In this document: positions 35,833 through 44,916 of the stretch, piece after piece
Layout: each line of letters begins with the position of its first letter
Position numbering within the stretch: position 1 is the first letter of the stretch
Assembly (NCBI RefSeq): GCF_020165495.1
Contig: NZ_JAIUIE010000006.1
Coordinates: 1 to 64,000 of the forward strand
Reading direction: 5' to 3'
Length of the DNA: 64,000 bases
Origin: Mesorhizobium sp. BR1-1-16
Lineage (GTDB): Bacteria; Pseudomonadota; Alphaproteobacteria; Rhizobiales; Kaistiaceae
Program-made: the position numbers and the translations under genes
The notes under the pieces: model-generated
The model's database searches: none
Seen by the model: only the letters and a program-made list of their open reading frames with translations
Told to the model about the DNA's origin: nothing

Positions 35833-36591
35833 TCATTCAAGGCCGCGCCGGCTGATGAAATCGAGCACGCCGGCCTTGTAGACCTTGTCTCCGACCGCAA
35901 GCATGTGATCCCGCTTCGGGATATCCAGCACTTCGGCTCCGGGAATGATGCGGGCCAGTTCCGCTGCCGACCCGGCCAGCTCGTCCTTCTCGCCGACCGC
36001 GATCAGGACCGGCATGTGCAGTGTCGCAAGGTCGTCCGCCGAGATCGGCTGGCGCGTCGCCTTCATGCAGGCCGCCAGCGCGACGCGGTCGCTGCCAGTC
36101 TGGTCGGCGAACTTGCGGAACATCTGGCCGACAGGGTCGGTGATCGTCTCCAGCGCGTCTGTCTCGAGTGCGTGCACCACCGGACCCCACGGGCCGATCC
36201 CCGTCACGATGCCATAACCGAGGCCGCCGAAGATGAGCCTCCGAATCATTTCCGGATGCGAGAGCGCCAGCATGGCCGCGATCCGGGCGCCCATGGAATA
36301 GCCCATGACGTCGGCGCGGCTAATCCCGAGATGGAGGAGGAGATTTCGCGCATCGTCAGCCAGCGCCGCGACGCGATAAGCCTCGACCTGATGTGGCTTG
36401 TCGCTGTCGCCATGGCCGCGATTGTCGAGCGCGATCACGCGCCGGCCGGCCTTGACCAGCGTGTCGACCCAGCCCGGATTGATCCAGTTGACGCGCGCGT
36501 TCGACCCGAAACCATGAATGAGCAGGATCGGGGCGCCCTCACCTTCATCGATATAGGCGATGCGGTGGCCGTTGGACTGGAAATCTGGCAT
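35833..36591 (-). CDS. Alpha/beta-fold hydrolase
   Basis: The 252-residue protein has the alpha/beta-hydrolase plan: oxyanion motif LLIHGFGSNARVNW (about residues 23-36), ALDNRGHGDSDKP, nucleophile GYSMGA (about residue 98), acid in VGEKDELAG and histidine in KRDHMLAVG. The catalytic triad appears complete. It resembles esterases and carboxyl-ester or lactone hydrolases; the substrate is unknown. It is divergent from the zinc-finger gene at 36767. Confidence 0.9.
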   Translation of the reverse strand: MPDFQSNGHRIAYIDEGEGAPILLIHGFGSNARVNWINPGWVDTLVKAGRRVIALDNRGHGDSDKPHQVEAYRVAALADDARNLLLHLGISRADVMGYSMGARIAAMLALSHPEMIRRLIFGGLGYGIVTGIGPWGPVVHALETDALETITDPVGQMFRKFADQTGSDRVALAACMKATRQPISADDLATLHMPVLIAVGEKDELAGSAAELARIIPGAEVLDIPKRDHMLAVGDKVYKAGVLDFISRRGLE

Positions 36592-36766
36592 GGCGAACCC
36601 GGATGGCGGCGGAAGGGGCAGCGTCCAGCGCTGCGAGGAGCGCCGTTATGACGGAAGCCGCCCGCCGCGCCAAGGTGTCGCCGCAGGAAGCGGCATCACG
36701 GTCTGTTCATCGCGGGCGCAACGCTCTATCGTCGCGCCAACTTTCGTCGAACGAGCGGATTTCGCC

Positions 36767-37015
36767 ATGGCCGAGCACGTCATCCCGCATTTTCACAATG
36801 ATTCCGGCGTCGCGCTGATCGAGATCGGCGTGCAGGAATTTATGTGCGTCGGCGCCAAGCCGCCCTTTGATCACCCGCATATCTTCATCGATCTCGGCGC
36901 TTCCGGCGAGCGTGTCTGCCCTTATTGCTCGACGCTCTATCGGCATAATCCCCGCCTGCACGGCACGGAATCAAATCCGCCCGGCCACCTTTTCGTCGAG
37001 CCACTGGCCGCCTGA
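36767..37015 (+). CDS. Zinc-finger domain protein (CHCC type, complex I NDUFS6-like)
   Basis: The 82-residue protein carries the CHCC zinc-finger fold: EFMCVGAKPPFDHPHIFIDLG, then VCPYCSTLYRH, giving Cys, His, Cys, Cys ligands. The family is homologous to the mitochondrial complex I accessory subunit NDUFS6, and alphaproteobacteria have stand-alone copies. The start at 36767 is the first ATG that gives the usual length. It is 15 bases upstream of the FAD monooxygenase gene and could be co-transcribed with it. Confidence 0.92.
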   Translation: MAEHVIPHFHNDSGVALIEIGVQEFMCVGAKPPFDHPHIFIDLGASGERVCPYCSTLYRHNPRLHGTESNPPGHLFVEPLAA

Positions 37016-37029
37016 GGCCGACGGCGAAG

Positions 37030-38199
37030 GTGTCGATCTCGACGATCGCCGTCGCCGGCGGCGGCATTGCCGGGCTCACGGCTGCGCTGCTTCTCTCCCG
37101 CGCCGGCTTTCGCATCGACGTTTTCGAGCGTGCGGAGCAGTTCACCGAAGTCGGCGCCGGCCTGCAGATTTCGCCGAATGCTGGCCGGATTCTGGATAAT
37201 CTCGGCCTTGGATCAGCCCTCGACGCCGTGGCGACACGCCCCGAGGCGATCGAGATGCGCGGAGGTCAGAGCGGCCGCTTGGTCGTTTCGCTTCCGCTTG
37301 CGCGGGCGGCCATTCGCTATGGCGCGCCCTATCGGCTGCTGCATCGGGCCGACCTGCTCGAAATCCTGCTCGCGGCCGTGGCCGCCGATGGCAATATTGC
37401 GATCCACCTCGGGAGCCCGATCGGCAATATCGATGAGACGGCCGATGGGGTCCGCTTCACGGCCGGATCGTCCAGCCGCAATGCCGATGTCCTGATCGGA
37501 GCCGACGGGGTACGCTCCGCCATTCGCGCGCATCTTCGCGGTGGCCCCGCGGAGCCGACCGGGCGCACGGCCTGGCGCACGACGATCCCCGCGTCAGCGG
37601 CGCCGGAAGGCATTGCCCGCGACCGCGTGACGGTATTCCTCAGCGACCGCAGCCATGTCGTGATCTATCCGATCCGCGGCGGCCGCGAGATCAACATCGT
37701 CGCCATCGTCGAGGAAGCCTGGCAAAGCGCGGGCTGGAACGAGCCCGGCGACAGCGCCTTCATCCGCCAACGGTTTCGCGGGATGGCTGCCGATCTGGAG
37801 GATTTGATCGTCGCCGGCAAAGACTGGACGCGCTGGTGCCTCTCAGGTGTCGACGCCAATGGACCCTGGCAGCGCGGGCGGATCGCCCTTGTCGGCGATG
37901 CCTGCCACGCGATGTTGCCCTTTCTCGCCCAGGGCGCCGCGATGGCGATCGAGGACGCCGCCGTTCTGACGCGCATGTTGCTGCGCCAGGGTTTGCCGGC
38001 CGAGATCGCCCTCGAGCGATATGTCGCCGAGCGAAGGCCGCGGGCGGCACGCGTCGCCCACGCTGCGCGCCAGAGCGGCGCGATCTATCACATGAGCCCG
38101 CTCGCCGCGCCCTTCCGCGACGCCACGATGAAGGCACTCGGCGGCGACCGTCTGCTGGCCCGCTACGACTGGATCTATGGCTGGCGGCAGAGCGGCTGA
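37030..38199 (+). CDS. FAD-dependent monooxygenase (salicylate-hydroxylase-like)
   Basis: The 389-residue group A flavin monooxygenase has the Rossmann GxGxxG in AVAGGGIAGLTAALLLSRAG (about residues 7-26), the DG motif LIGADGVRSAIRAHL (about 155-170) and the GD motif GRIALVGDACHAMLPFLAQG (about 287-306). The closest layout is the salicylate/6-hydroxynicotinate monooxygenase and UbiH-like group, but no substrate can be assigned. It uses a GTG start. Its stop is 14 bases from that of the convergent acyl-ACP synthetase gene. Confidence 0.9.
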   Translation: MSISTIAVAGGGIAGLTAALLLSRAGFRIDVFERAEQFTEVGAGLQISPNAGRILDNLGLGSALDAVATRPEAIEMRGGQSGRLVVSLPLARAAIRYGAPYRLLHRADLLEILLAAVAADGNIAIHLGSPIGNIDETADGVRFTAGSSSRNADVLIGADGVRSAIRAHLRGGPAEPTGRTAWRTTIPASAAPEGIARDRVTVFLSDRSHVVIYPIRGGREINIVAIVEEAWQSAGWNEPGDSAFIRQRFRGMAADLEDLIVAGKDWTRWCLSGVDANGPWQRGRIALVGDACHAMLPFLAQGAAMAIEDAAVLTRMLLRQGLPAEIALERYVAERRPRAARVAHAARQSGAIYHMSPLAAPFRDATMKALGGDRLLARYDWIYGWRQSG

Positions 38200-38212
38200 T
38201 CGGCCTTTTGCC

Positions 38213-39799
38213 TCAGCGTGCCTTCGCTAACTGGGTGATCGCCGGATAATCCGTCTTGCCCGTCCCGAGCATCGGCAGCGCCTCGACGGTCACGATTCGC
38301 CGGGGCAGCATGATCTCGGCGACGCCATGCAGCCTCGCCCCGGCAATGAGTTCCTCGCGATCGGGCGCGAGCCTGTCGGTGACCAGAACGAGTTGCTCGC
38401 CCTTGCGATCATCCGGCACGGCAACCATCGCGTGGGCGTTGTCGGGCCAGACCTGCGCGACATAGGCTTCGGCGGCTGCCAGCGAGATCATCTCGCCACC
38501 GAGTTTCGCAAAGCGCTTGGCGCGGCCACGGATGGTGATGTAGCCCTCGGCATCGACGCTGACGATGTCGCCGGTATCGTGCCAGCCATCCTCCGTCGCT
38601 TCCAGCACGCCGGGATCCGATTCCCGCATATAGCCGCGCATGACATTCGGGCCACGGATCCACAGCCGACCGCCCTCGTCGAGGCCAGGCACCGGCTCCA
38701 GCCGATAGGACATGCCCGACAGCAGCCGACCGACCGTTCCATCACGGTGGAACAGCGGCGTATTGGCTGCGATCACGGGCGCGGCTTCCGTCGCGCCATA
38801 GCCCTCGAACAATTCGATGCCGAAGCGCTCGCGCCAGAGCGTTCGCGTCTGCGGCTTGATCCGCTCGGCGCCCAGCACGACGAGGCGGAGGCTCTTGAAC
38901 TGGTCGTCCTCGGCCTGTCGGCCCCAGCCAGCCGCGAACGTGTCCGTGCCGATCAGAATGGTCGAGCCGGTATCCTTGATGAGCGCGGGGATCTGTTTGT
39001 AGTGCAACGGGGTCGGATAGAAGAACACCCGCATCCCGATCGAGAACGGCGCGACGAGGCCGACCGTCATGCCGAAAGAATGGAACACCGGCAGCGGATT
39101 GAACAGCGAGTCGTCCGGGCTCAGCGCCAAAGTGCGCAGGAACTGCTCGACATTGGCGAGCACATTCTCATGCGTCAGCGCGACTCCCTTCGGCAATCCT
39201 TCCGAACCCGACGTGAACAGCACGACGCCGACATCGTCGGGCTTGGCGCCGCTCCGCGCGTGAATGGCGCCGGCGAACCAGGAGGAGACGACGCCGACCA
39301 GCTTGTCGAAGCCCGTCACCTTCTTGCCGACATCCTCGAGCCAGAGAAATGTGACGTCCTTGCCGATTGCCTCGACGAGATCCTCGAGCTTGGCTTCCGC
39401 AATGAAGCGGCGCGAGGAGATCACGAGCTGGACCTCCGCTGCCCTGCAGGCGACGGCGAGGTTCTTGGGACCGGCGGTGAAATTCAGCATCGCGGGAACG
39501 CGCCCGAAGGCGCAGAGCCCGAAAAAGGTCGGTGCCACCGTCGCCACATTGGGCAGCAGGATGCCAACCCGCTCGCCTGGCTTCGTCCGGGCAGCAAAGA
39601 CGCGGCCGAGAACCATGGCGCCGATGACGACGCGATCGAATGTGAGCGGCTTGCGCTGGGTGTCTTCGATCACCGGACGCTTGCCGCCGAAACGGGCGCG
39701 CGACTCGAGCAGCATGCCGAACAGCGTCTTCTTCCAACGCCGTGCATCGAGCGGAATCGCCGCCGTGGCTGGGCTGGGTATCGCGGTCGGCATGTCCAT
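38213..39799 (-). CDS. AMP-forming acyl-CoA/acyl-ACP synthetase (Aas-like)
   Basis: The 528-residue adenylate-forming enzyme has the P-loop LFTSGSEGLPKGVALTHEN (about residues 205-223), FEGYGATEAAPV, WHDTGDIV and the hinge GRAKRFAKLGGEMIS. The SGSEGLPKG form is characteristic of the synthetase half of Aas (acyl-ACP synthetase for lysophospholipid reacylation), but the N-terminal acyltransferase domain is absent. The start at 39799 has GAGG six bases upstream; a TTG 26 codons further up is less likely. It is divergent from the PadR regulator, with a shared operator region. Confidence 0.88.
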   Translation of the reverse strand: MDMPTAIPSPATAAIPLDARRWKKTLFGMLLESRARFGGKRPVIEDTQRKPLTFDRVVIGAMVLGRVFAARTKPGERVGILLPNVATVAPTFFGLCAFGRVPAMLNFTAGPKNLAVACRAAEVQLVISSRRFIAEAKLEDLVEAIGKDVTFLWLEDVGKKVTGFDKLVGVVSSWFAGAIHARSGAKPDDVGVVLFTSGSEGLPKGVALTHENVLANVEQFLRTLALSPDDSLFNPLPVFHSFGMTVGLVAPFSIGMRVFFYPTPLHYKQIPALIKDTGSTILIGTDTFAAGWGRQAEDDQFKSLRLVVLGAERIKPQTRTLWRERFGIELFEGYGATEAAPVIAANTPLFHRDGTVGRLLSGMSYRLEPVPGLDEGGRLWIRGPNVMRGYMRESDPGVLEATEDGWHDTGDIVSVDAEGYITIRGRAKRFAKLGGEMISLAAAEAYVAQVWPDNAHAMVAVPDDRKGEQLVLVTDRLAPDREELIAGARLHGVAEIMLPRRIVTVEALPMLGTGKTDYPAITQLAKAR

Positions 39800-39936
39800 G
39801 GTCGCCTCGGCTGGAGTATCGCCCGGCGCCACGGATGGCGTCGCGGCCGGCGGCGGATCATCGCCATCAAGGGACAACTTACTATGACAACGGTCACGCA
39901 GGCGACCGTGCGCCGCGAAAACAAGTTAGATAGCTC

Positions 39937-39990
39937 TTACGATATATCTTGACGAAGTCCGGATGCGTTAGTACGTAAGATATATCGTAA
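39937..39990. promoter_or_regulatory. Inverted-repeat operator between acyl-ACP synthetase and PadR genes
   Basis: TTACGATATATCTTG (39937-39951) and TAAGATATATCGTAA (39976-39990) are inverted copies with 14 matched bases, and each contains the palindrome GATATATC. The pair lies just upstream of the PadR start at 40009, so autoregulation is likely. Coordinates of the left arm may be off by one base. Confidence 0.65.
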
Positions 39991-40008
39991 CTCGCAGAGG
40001 AGCCCAGT

Positions 40009-40704
40009 ATGGGTCATTTTCATCATCACGGCCGTCACGGCCACGGCTGTCGCCAGGCCGGCTTCGAGGGCATTTTGAGCTTCATGACGCGGCGCGGTGG
40101 TCCGGGCCATGGCGGTCCGTTCGGCGGCCGCGGCCCGATGGGCGGGCGCGGCGGCGATGGCTTCCGCATGGGCCGCATGGTCGCCGACGGCGACTTGCGC
40201 CTGATCGTGCTCTCGCTGCTGGAGAAGCAGCCGCGGCATGGCTACGACATCATCAAGGCCGTCGAGGAACTGACGAGTGGCAGCTACAGCCCGAGCCCCG
40301 GCGTGATCTATCCCACCCTCACCTTCCTCGAGGAAGGCGGGCATGTTGCCTCGGTGAGCGAAGCCAACAAGAAGGTCTATTCGATCACCGATGCCGGCCT
40401 CGCGCACCTGACGGCGAACCGCGCCGGCGTCGACGCGGTCCTCGATCATCTCGCCCGTATCGGCCGCCGCCTCGCCGAAGCGCGCGCCTGGTTCGATCGC
40501 GAGGAGGATGACCGTCGCGGCCAGCCGCGCGATCGTGACATCGAGGGCGTCGTCCCGGAACTGAACGACGCCCGTCGCATGCTGAAGGCGGCCATCGCCG
40601 CGGCGATCGGCGCGCCCGAAGAGGAGCAGCGCCGCATCGCCGACATCCTCGCCAAGGCCGCCGCGGCCATCAAGTCACAGCCGGACGACCCGGTCGATCT
40701 CTAG
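40009..40704 (+). CDS. PadR-family regulator with His/Gly/Arg-rich N terminus
   Basis: The 231-residue protein starts after AGAGGAG. Residues 1-14 are strikingly histidine-rich (MGHFHHHGRHGHGC). Residues 28-55 are Gly/Arg-rich. The PadR winged helix covers residues 60-135 (LRLIVLSLLEKQPRHGYDI, SPSPGVIYPTLTFLEEGG, VYSITDAG). A helical dimerisation tail follows. The histidine tract may bind a metal or heme, making this a candidate metal-sensing repressor; that is inference. It is preceded by the inverted repeat at 39937-39990 and is divergent from the acyl-ACP synthetase gene. Confidence 0.9.
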   Translation: MGHFHHHGRHGHGCRQAGFEGILSFMTRRGGPGHGGPFGGRGPMGGRGGDGFRMGRMVADGDLRLIVLSLLEKQPRHGYDIIKAVEELTSGSYSPSPGVIYPTLTFLEEGGHVASVSEANKKVYSITDAGLAHLTANRAGVDAVLDHLARIGRRLAEARAWFDREEDDRRGQPRDRDIEGVVPELNDARRMLKAAIAAAIGAPEEEQRRIADILAKAAAAIKSQPDDPVDL

Positions 40705-40717
40705 ACGAGGCTTGGCC

Positions 40718-41536
40718 TCAGGCCGCCGCTCGCGCGGCGGTCTGAAGGCGCGCTGCGGATTCGCGGCGCGAAAGGTTGGGCGCAAGCGCAAGCCGCGCCG
40801 CCTCGAAGGCCTGCCAGTCAGCCACATCCGGCAATGCCGGGATGGTGACGATCTCGCCCTGGTCGAGACCCGCCAGCGCCGCATCGACCATCACACCGGT
40901 CGGCATCACCATTTCCGGCGGCAGGCTGTCGAGTGACAACCCGGAACGCTCCCAGATTTCAGTGGCCGTGGCGCCGGGCAACACGGCCTGGACACGGACG
41001 CCCTCAGCCGCCAATTCCGCGTGCAGCGACTGGCTGAAATGCAGCACATAGGCTTTGGTCGAGCCATAGATGCCCGGGAAGCTCTCGGGGATGAGGGGCA
41101 CGACCGAACCGATATTGACGATGGTCCCCGCCCCGCGCGCCACAAATCCCGGCGCTGCGGCGAGCGCCAGCCGCGTCAGGGCGACGATGTTGAGGTCGAT
41201 CATCCGCTCCATGCTGTCCGGATCGGCCGATACGATCGGCCCGCCGCCGGCGATGCCGGCATTGTTGATCAGCGCGGTAATGGACGCATCGGAGCGGAGC
41301 CGGGCCTCGACGACGGCAAGATCCGATTTCGCCGTCAGATCAGCCGCAAGAACCTCGACGTTTCGCCCGGTCTTCGCGCCGATTTCGGCCGCGAGCGCCG
41401 CGAGACGCTCCTTGTCGCGCGCGACCAGAACAAGGTCGTAGCCCCGCGCGGCCAGACGATCCGCATAAACCGCGCCGATGCCCGACGATGCACCCGTTAC
41501 CAGCGCAACACCGCGCCCCTGATGACCTGCTGCCAT
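40718..41536 (-). CDS. Short-chain dehydrogenase/reductase
   Basis: The 272-residue classical SDR has TGASSGIG (about residues 14-21), the NNAG motif in ALINNAGIAGG, the catalytic serine in VNIGSVVP, and YxxxK in YGSTKAYVLHFSQSL. NAD(P) dependence is expected; the substrate is unknown. It is 92 bases downstream of a TetR gene on the same strand, with a large palindrome between them, so it is the probable target of that repressor. The 3' end contains a GC-rich hairpin sequence near 40722-40740. Confidence 0.93.
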   Translation of the reverse strand: MAAGHQGRGVALVTGASSGIGAVYADRLAARGYDLVLVARDKERLAALAAEIGAKTGRNVEVLAADLTAKSDLAVVEARLRSDASITALINNAGIAGGGPIVSADPDSMERMIDLNIVALTRLALAAAPGFVARGAGTIVNIGSVVPLIPESFPGIYGSTKAYVLHFSQSLHAELAAEGVRVQAVLPGATATEIWERSGLSLDSLPPEMVMPTGVMVDAALAGLDQGEIVTIPALPDVADWQAFEAARLALAPNLSRRESAARLQTAARAAA

Positions 41537-41590
41537 GATGATCTCCGTTGGTCGGCACGGCCGCCGAGGTTCGGCGCCGCTGCCGTCCTT

Positions 41591-41614
41591 TTTAAATTAT
41601 GATCATCATTTAAA
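41591..41614. promoter_or_regulatory. 24-base palindrome, probable TetR operator of the SDR gene
   Basis: The half-sites TTTAAATTATGA and TCATCATTTAAA form an inverted repeat with one mismatched pair around a TGATCA centre. It lies between the TetR stop (41629) and the SDR start (41536), in a strongly AT-rich pocket. Size and symmetry fit a TetR-family operator. Confidence 0.7.
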
Positions 41615-41628
41615 AGTCGCAAGGCGGT

Positions 41629-42240
41629 TCAGGTGATTTTTTCCTCCGCCGGAGATCCGGGCCCGTTCGGCGCGCCGAGATGGTGCCTGACGGCCACCAG
41701 GAACTCGTCAGACAACGGCGTTCCGGCGCAGGCACGCGACAGGAGCAGGCCGCCCACCATCGTGGCGAGAATGGCGAGCGCGTCCTGCCGACCGGCGCCC
41801 TCCGGCAGCACATCAGCGACGGCAGCAATCATCGTTTCGACGCCGTCATGATAGGCGGCGTCCAGTTCGGAGCCGCAGCCATCGCGGGCATAGTCGATCA
41901 ACGCCGAGACGGGGCAGCCTTCGCCGGGATCGTCGCGATGCTGCGCGGACATATAGGTGTCAACCAACGCGGCGAACGCCGCCCGCTGATCATCGCGATG
42001 GGCGTCGACGGTCGCGGCCAGCGCTGTGCCAATCTCGCGCGACGCCTCTGCAATCGCCTCGGCAGCCAGTGCGCTTTTGGATGGGAAATGGCCATAGAAG
42101 CCGCCATGCGTCAGCCCCGCGGCCGCCATCAATTCAGGTACGCTGACGCCGCCGATGCCGCGTTCCCTGAACAGCCGCGCCGATGCCGCCACGATTTCTT
42201 GCCGGTGCCGTTCGGCATCCTTCTTCGATGCACGTGCCAT
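41629..42240 (-). CDS. TetR/AcrR-family transcriptional regulator
   Basis: The 203-residue protein has the N-terminal TetR helix-turn-helix (residues 10-60: HRQEIVAASARLFRERGIGG, then LTHGGFYGHFPSKSALAAEA). A C-terminal ligand domain follows, with a cysteine in GEGCPVSALIDYARDG. This matches the AcrR subgroup that often controls SDR or FMN reductase genes in response to electrophiles. It is immediately upstream of the SDR gene. A partial ATGA-N6-TCAT symmetry near 42268-42281, just above its start, could allow autoregulation. Confidence 0.92.
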   Translation of the reverse strand: MARASKKDAERHRQEIVAASARLFRERGIGGVSVPELMAAAGLTHGGFYGHFPSKSALAAEAIAEASREIGTALAATVDAHRDDQRAAFAALVDTYMSAQHRDDPGEGCPVSALIDYARDGCGSELDAAYHDGVETMIAAVADVLPEGAGRQDALAILATMVGGLLLSRACAGTPLSDEFLVAVRHHLGAPNGPGSPAEEKIT

Positions 42241-42669
42241 GGGAGCCTCCTTGTCTCGAAGACTTATATATGACGCCGATCATCGAACGAGAAGCGCCCT
42301 CCTCCGGCGATAGCGGCCGGGCGCCGCAGATCGGCGCGCTGCCGACGGCAAGCGCGACCGAGATGTGGTCAACCTTGGAATCTGGTGCGGGCCGCTGGGC
42401 CGCGGAGCGCAATGGCCTCGCGACGAGACCTAGGTTCGAGAGGACAAGAGGGACGAAGTCCGACGCTTGACATCGTCGAAATGGTAGCGCTACCGTATGC
42501 TCATCGCTCCGGTCGTCGAATGCAAGCGGCGACCCGGCGCATCGGAGGAATGCCAACGATATCGCGGGTAAGTCTCGTCGCTGCACGTAGCTGTGTTGCG
42601 AGGCTTTGCGACTGAACCGGCGGTTGGAGGACGCATTTGTGGTGTGCGAACTGAAGGGTGAATGCCATC
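42241..42669. other. Intergenic region with the promoter of the catabolic cluster
   Basis: These 429 bases separate the TetR gene from the glycosidase-like gene. They hold the LacI-type operator at 42482-42495. I see no supported gene. Confidence 0.6.
42482..42495. promoter_or_regulatory. LacI-family operator upstream of the catabolic cluster
   Basis: TGGTAGCGCTACCG contains the perfect palindrome GGTAGCGCTACC, with a central CG step as in LacI/GalR-family sites. It is 175 bases before the first gene of the cluster and the only such site seen. The LacI regulator at 51412-52557 is the obvious candidate to bind it. Confidence 0.7.
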
Positions 42670-44865
42670 ATGGCTTCTGAGCCTTGGTACAAAACAACGC
42701 TTCGCTGGGCTCAAACCAATCTGGTCGAGATAGATCCTGAGCGCTACGACGCCAATTTCTGGCGCGAGCATTGGCGAAAGACACGTATTCAGGGCGTCAT
42801 CATCAATGCCGGCGGAATTGTCACCTACTACCCAAGCGAGATTCCGCTTCATAAACCTGCCCTGAAGCTCGCTGGCCGCGACCTCTACGGCGAGATCGTC
42901 AAGGCGGCCCGTGAAGAGAAGCTCACCGTCATCGCGCGGATGGATTCAAATCGCGTGTCGGCCGAGTTCTACCGCGCACATCCGGACTGGATTGCAGTCG
43001 ATGCAGCAGGCAATCCGTACCGGGAAGCCGACAAATACGTCACCTGCATCAACTCCGCCTATTATTCGGAATACCTGCCCAGCGTGATGCGCGAGATCAT
43101 CTCGCGCAGCAAGCCAGACGGCTTTGCGGACAACAACTGGGCTGGACTGCGGCGCGGCCTCATCTGCCACTGCCGCAACTGCCAGGAGCAGTTCGAGGCT
43201 CTTTCCGGACTGCCGCTGCCCCACGCAGACAACTGGTCGAGCGAGTCCTTTCGCAGGTGGATCCAGTGGAGCTACCAGCGCCGCACGGAGATCTGGGAAC
43301 TCAACAACCGGGTGACGACCGAAGAGGGCGGACCGGATTGTGCATGGATGGGCATGATCTCAGGCGACGTGCTTCACAATAATGAACGCTTCATCGACCT
43401 GACGGAAATCCTCTCTCGCACCCCGATCATCATGCTCGATCACCAGCGCCGAAACGGTGTCGACGGATTCGAGCAGAACACGGAAGCAGGCAAGCGCCTG
43501 CATGAGGTTGGTGGCTGGGACCTCCTGATCCCGGAATCGACGCCGCAATATCAGCTCGGCAGCCCGGCCTTCCGGCTCTCCAGCATGCCGCCGGCCGAGG
43601 TGCGGCTATGGTCGTCGTCCGGCTTTGCCGGCGGGATCCAACCGTGGTGGCACCATATCGGCTCCATGCATGAGGACAGGCGGCAGTACCGGACGGCCGA
43701 GCCGATCTTCAGGTGGCACGAAGCCAATCAGGACATTCTGTTCAGCCGCGAGCCGGTCGCCGACGTCGCCGTACTGTGGTCGCAGAAGAACCATGACTAT
43801 CTGGGGCAAAACAACGCGTCGGAAGCGACTCTCAATCCCTATCGCGGCGCGACCAAGGCACTGGACAAAGCAGGGATCGCCTGGCTTCCCCTGCATGCCG
43901 ACGCCATCGGCAAGGCCGCTGGCCGATTCAAGGTTCTGATCCTCCCCAATCTTGGAGCGATGTCGGGCCGTCAGATTTCGGCCGTGCAAGCCTTTGCCGA
44001 CCAGGGCGGCTCGGTCATCGCCACGTCGGAATCGAGCCTCTACAGCGAGCATGGCGACCGGTTGGCCGACTTCGCGCTCGGCACGCTGTTTGGCGTGCAT
44101 CGGCGTAGCGGCGAATTCGGCGGCCAAGGCAAGCCGGATGGCAACATCGAGACCCACGCACGCCACTCCTACCTCCGTCTTTCGCCGGAGCTTCGCACCG
44201 GCGTCTATGGGCCATCGGATCCGTCTGCCCCGAAAGCAGCGGGCACACGACACCCAGTGCTCGCCGGCCTCGACGACACCGACACGCTGCCGTTCGGTGG
44301 CTACCTCCCGGTTGCCGAGGCCGACGAGGACACGACTGTGCTCGCGACCTTCATTCCCGACTTTCCGATCTACCCGCCTGAAACCTCGTTCATGCGGACC
44401 TTCAGGACCAACCTTCCAGCGATCACCGTCAAGAAGGGCGCCGGTGGCGGAAACCTGATCTGGTTTTTGGCAGACCTCGATCGCTGCTTTGCCCGCGAAG
44501 AACAGTTCGAGCATGCGCTGCTGCTGGCCAATGCGGTGCGTTGGAGCATCGGCGTGGCCCAGGCGGTAAGGGTCGAAGGAGGACACGGCCTGGTGACGCC
44601 GACGCTGTATCGGCAAGGCAGCCGTCAGGTGCTGCACCTGAACAATCGGCTGATGACGTCACGCGTACCCGGACGCCAGGACGAACTGGTCCCGGTCGGT
44701 CCGACGACAGTTCGCCTTCGCGTTGCAGATGGCACCAAGGCACCTGCCACGGTAGATCTGCGGGTCGCCGGGCGACACGTCGACGCACAGATTGACGGTA
44801 GCGAACTCGTGTTTTCGGTCGACACGATCCTGGATCACGAGGTGGCTGTCATCGACTGGGCCTGA
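42670..44865 (+). CDS. Putative glycoside hydrolase (GHL6-like) with beta-galactosidase trimerisation-like domain
   Basis: The 731-residue protein starts after GAAGGGTG. Residues 10-350 fit hypothetical glycosyl hydrolase 6 (GHL6): RWAQTNLVEIDPERYDANFW, TRIQGVIINAGGIVTYYPSE, then GFADNNWAGL followed by a CxCxxC motif (C166, C168, C171). Residues 390-600 resemble the GH42 trimerisation or class I GATase-like fold (VLILPNLGAMSGRQISAVQA, GGSVIATSESSLYSEHG), ending in a small beta domain. There is no signal peptide, so it should act on an imported saccharide. The catalytic residues and substrate are unknown. It is first in a seven-gene cluster. Confidence 0.82.
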   Translation: MASEPWYKTTLRWAQTNLVEIDPERYDANFWREHWRKTRIQGVIINAGGIVTYYPSEIPLHKPALKLAGRDLYGEIVKAAREEKLTVIARMDSNRVSAEFYRAHPDWIAVDAAGNPYREADKYVTCINSAYYSEYLPSVMREIISRSKPDGFADNNWAGLRRGLICHCRNCQEQFEALSGLPLPHADNWSSESFRRWIQWSYQRRTEIWELNNRVTTEEGGPDCAWMGMISGDVLHNNERFIDLTEILSRTPIIMLDHQRRNGVDGFEQNTEAGKRLHEVGGWDLLIPESTPQYQLGSPAFRLSSMPPAEVRLWSSSGFAGGIQPWWHHIGSMHEDRRQYRTAEPIFRWHEANQDILFSREPVADVAVLWSQKNHDYLGQNNASEATLNPYRGATKALDKAGIAWLPLHADAIGKAAGRFKVLILPNLGAMSGRQISAVQAFADQGGSVIATSESSLYSEHGDRLADFALGTLFGVHRRSGEFGGQGKPDGNIETHARHSYLRLSPELRTGVYGPSDPSAPKAAGTRHPVLAGLDDTDTLPFGGYLPVAEADEDTTVLATFIPDFPIYPPETSFMRTFRTNLPAITVKKGAGGGNLIWFLADLDRCFAREEQFEHALLLANAVRWSIGVAQAVRVEGGHGLVTPTLYRQGSRQVLHLNNRLMTSRVPGRQDELVPVGPTTVRLRVADGTKAPATVDLRVAGRHVDAQIDGSELVFSVDTILDHEVAVIDWA

Positions 44866-44916
44866 CCCATATCAGTGCGGTCAGACCTCAAGGCCATTCA
44901 CAGGGAGGAACCCAAT

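Noticed and set aside
40718-40741. GC-rich hairpin after the PadR gene as a terminator
   Set aside because: It is inside the coding end of the SDR gene (Ala/Arg codons) and has no T-tract; could act as a terminator but cannot be supported over coding bias.
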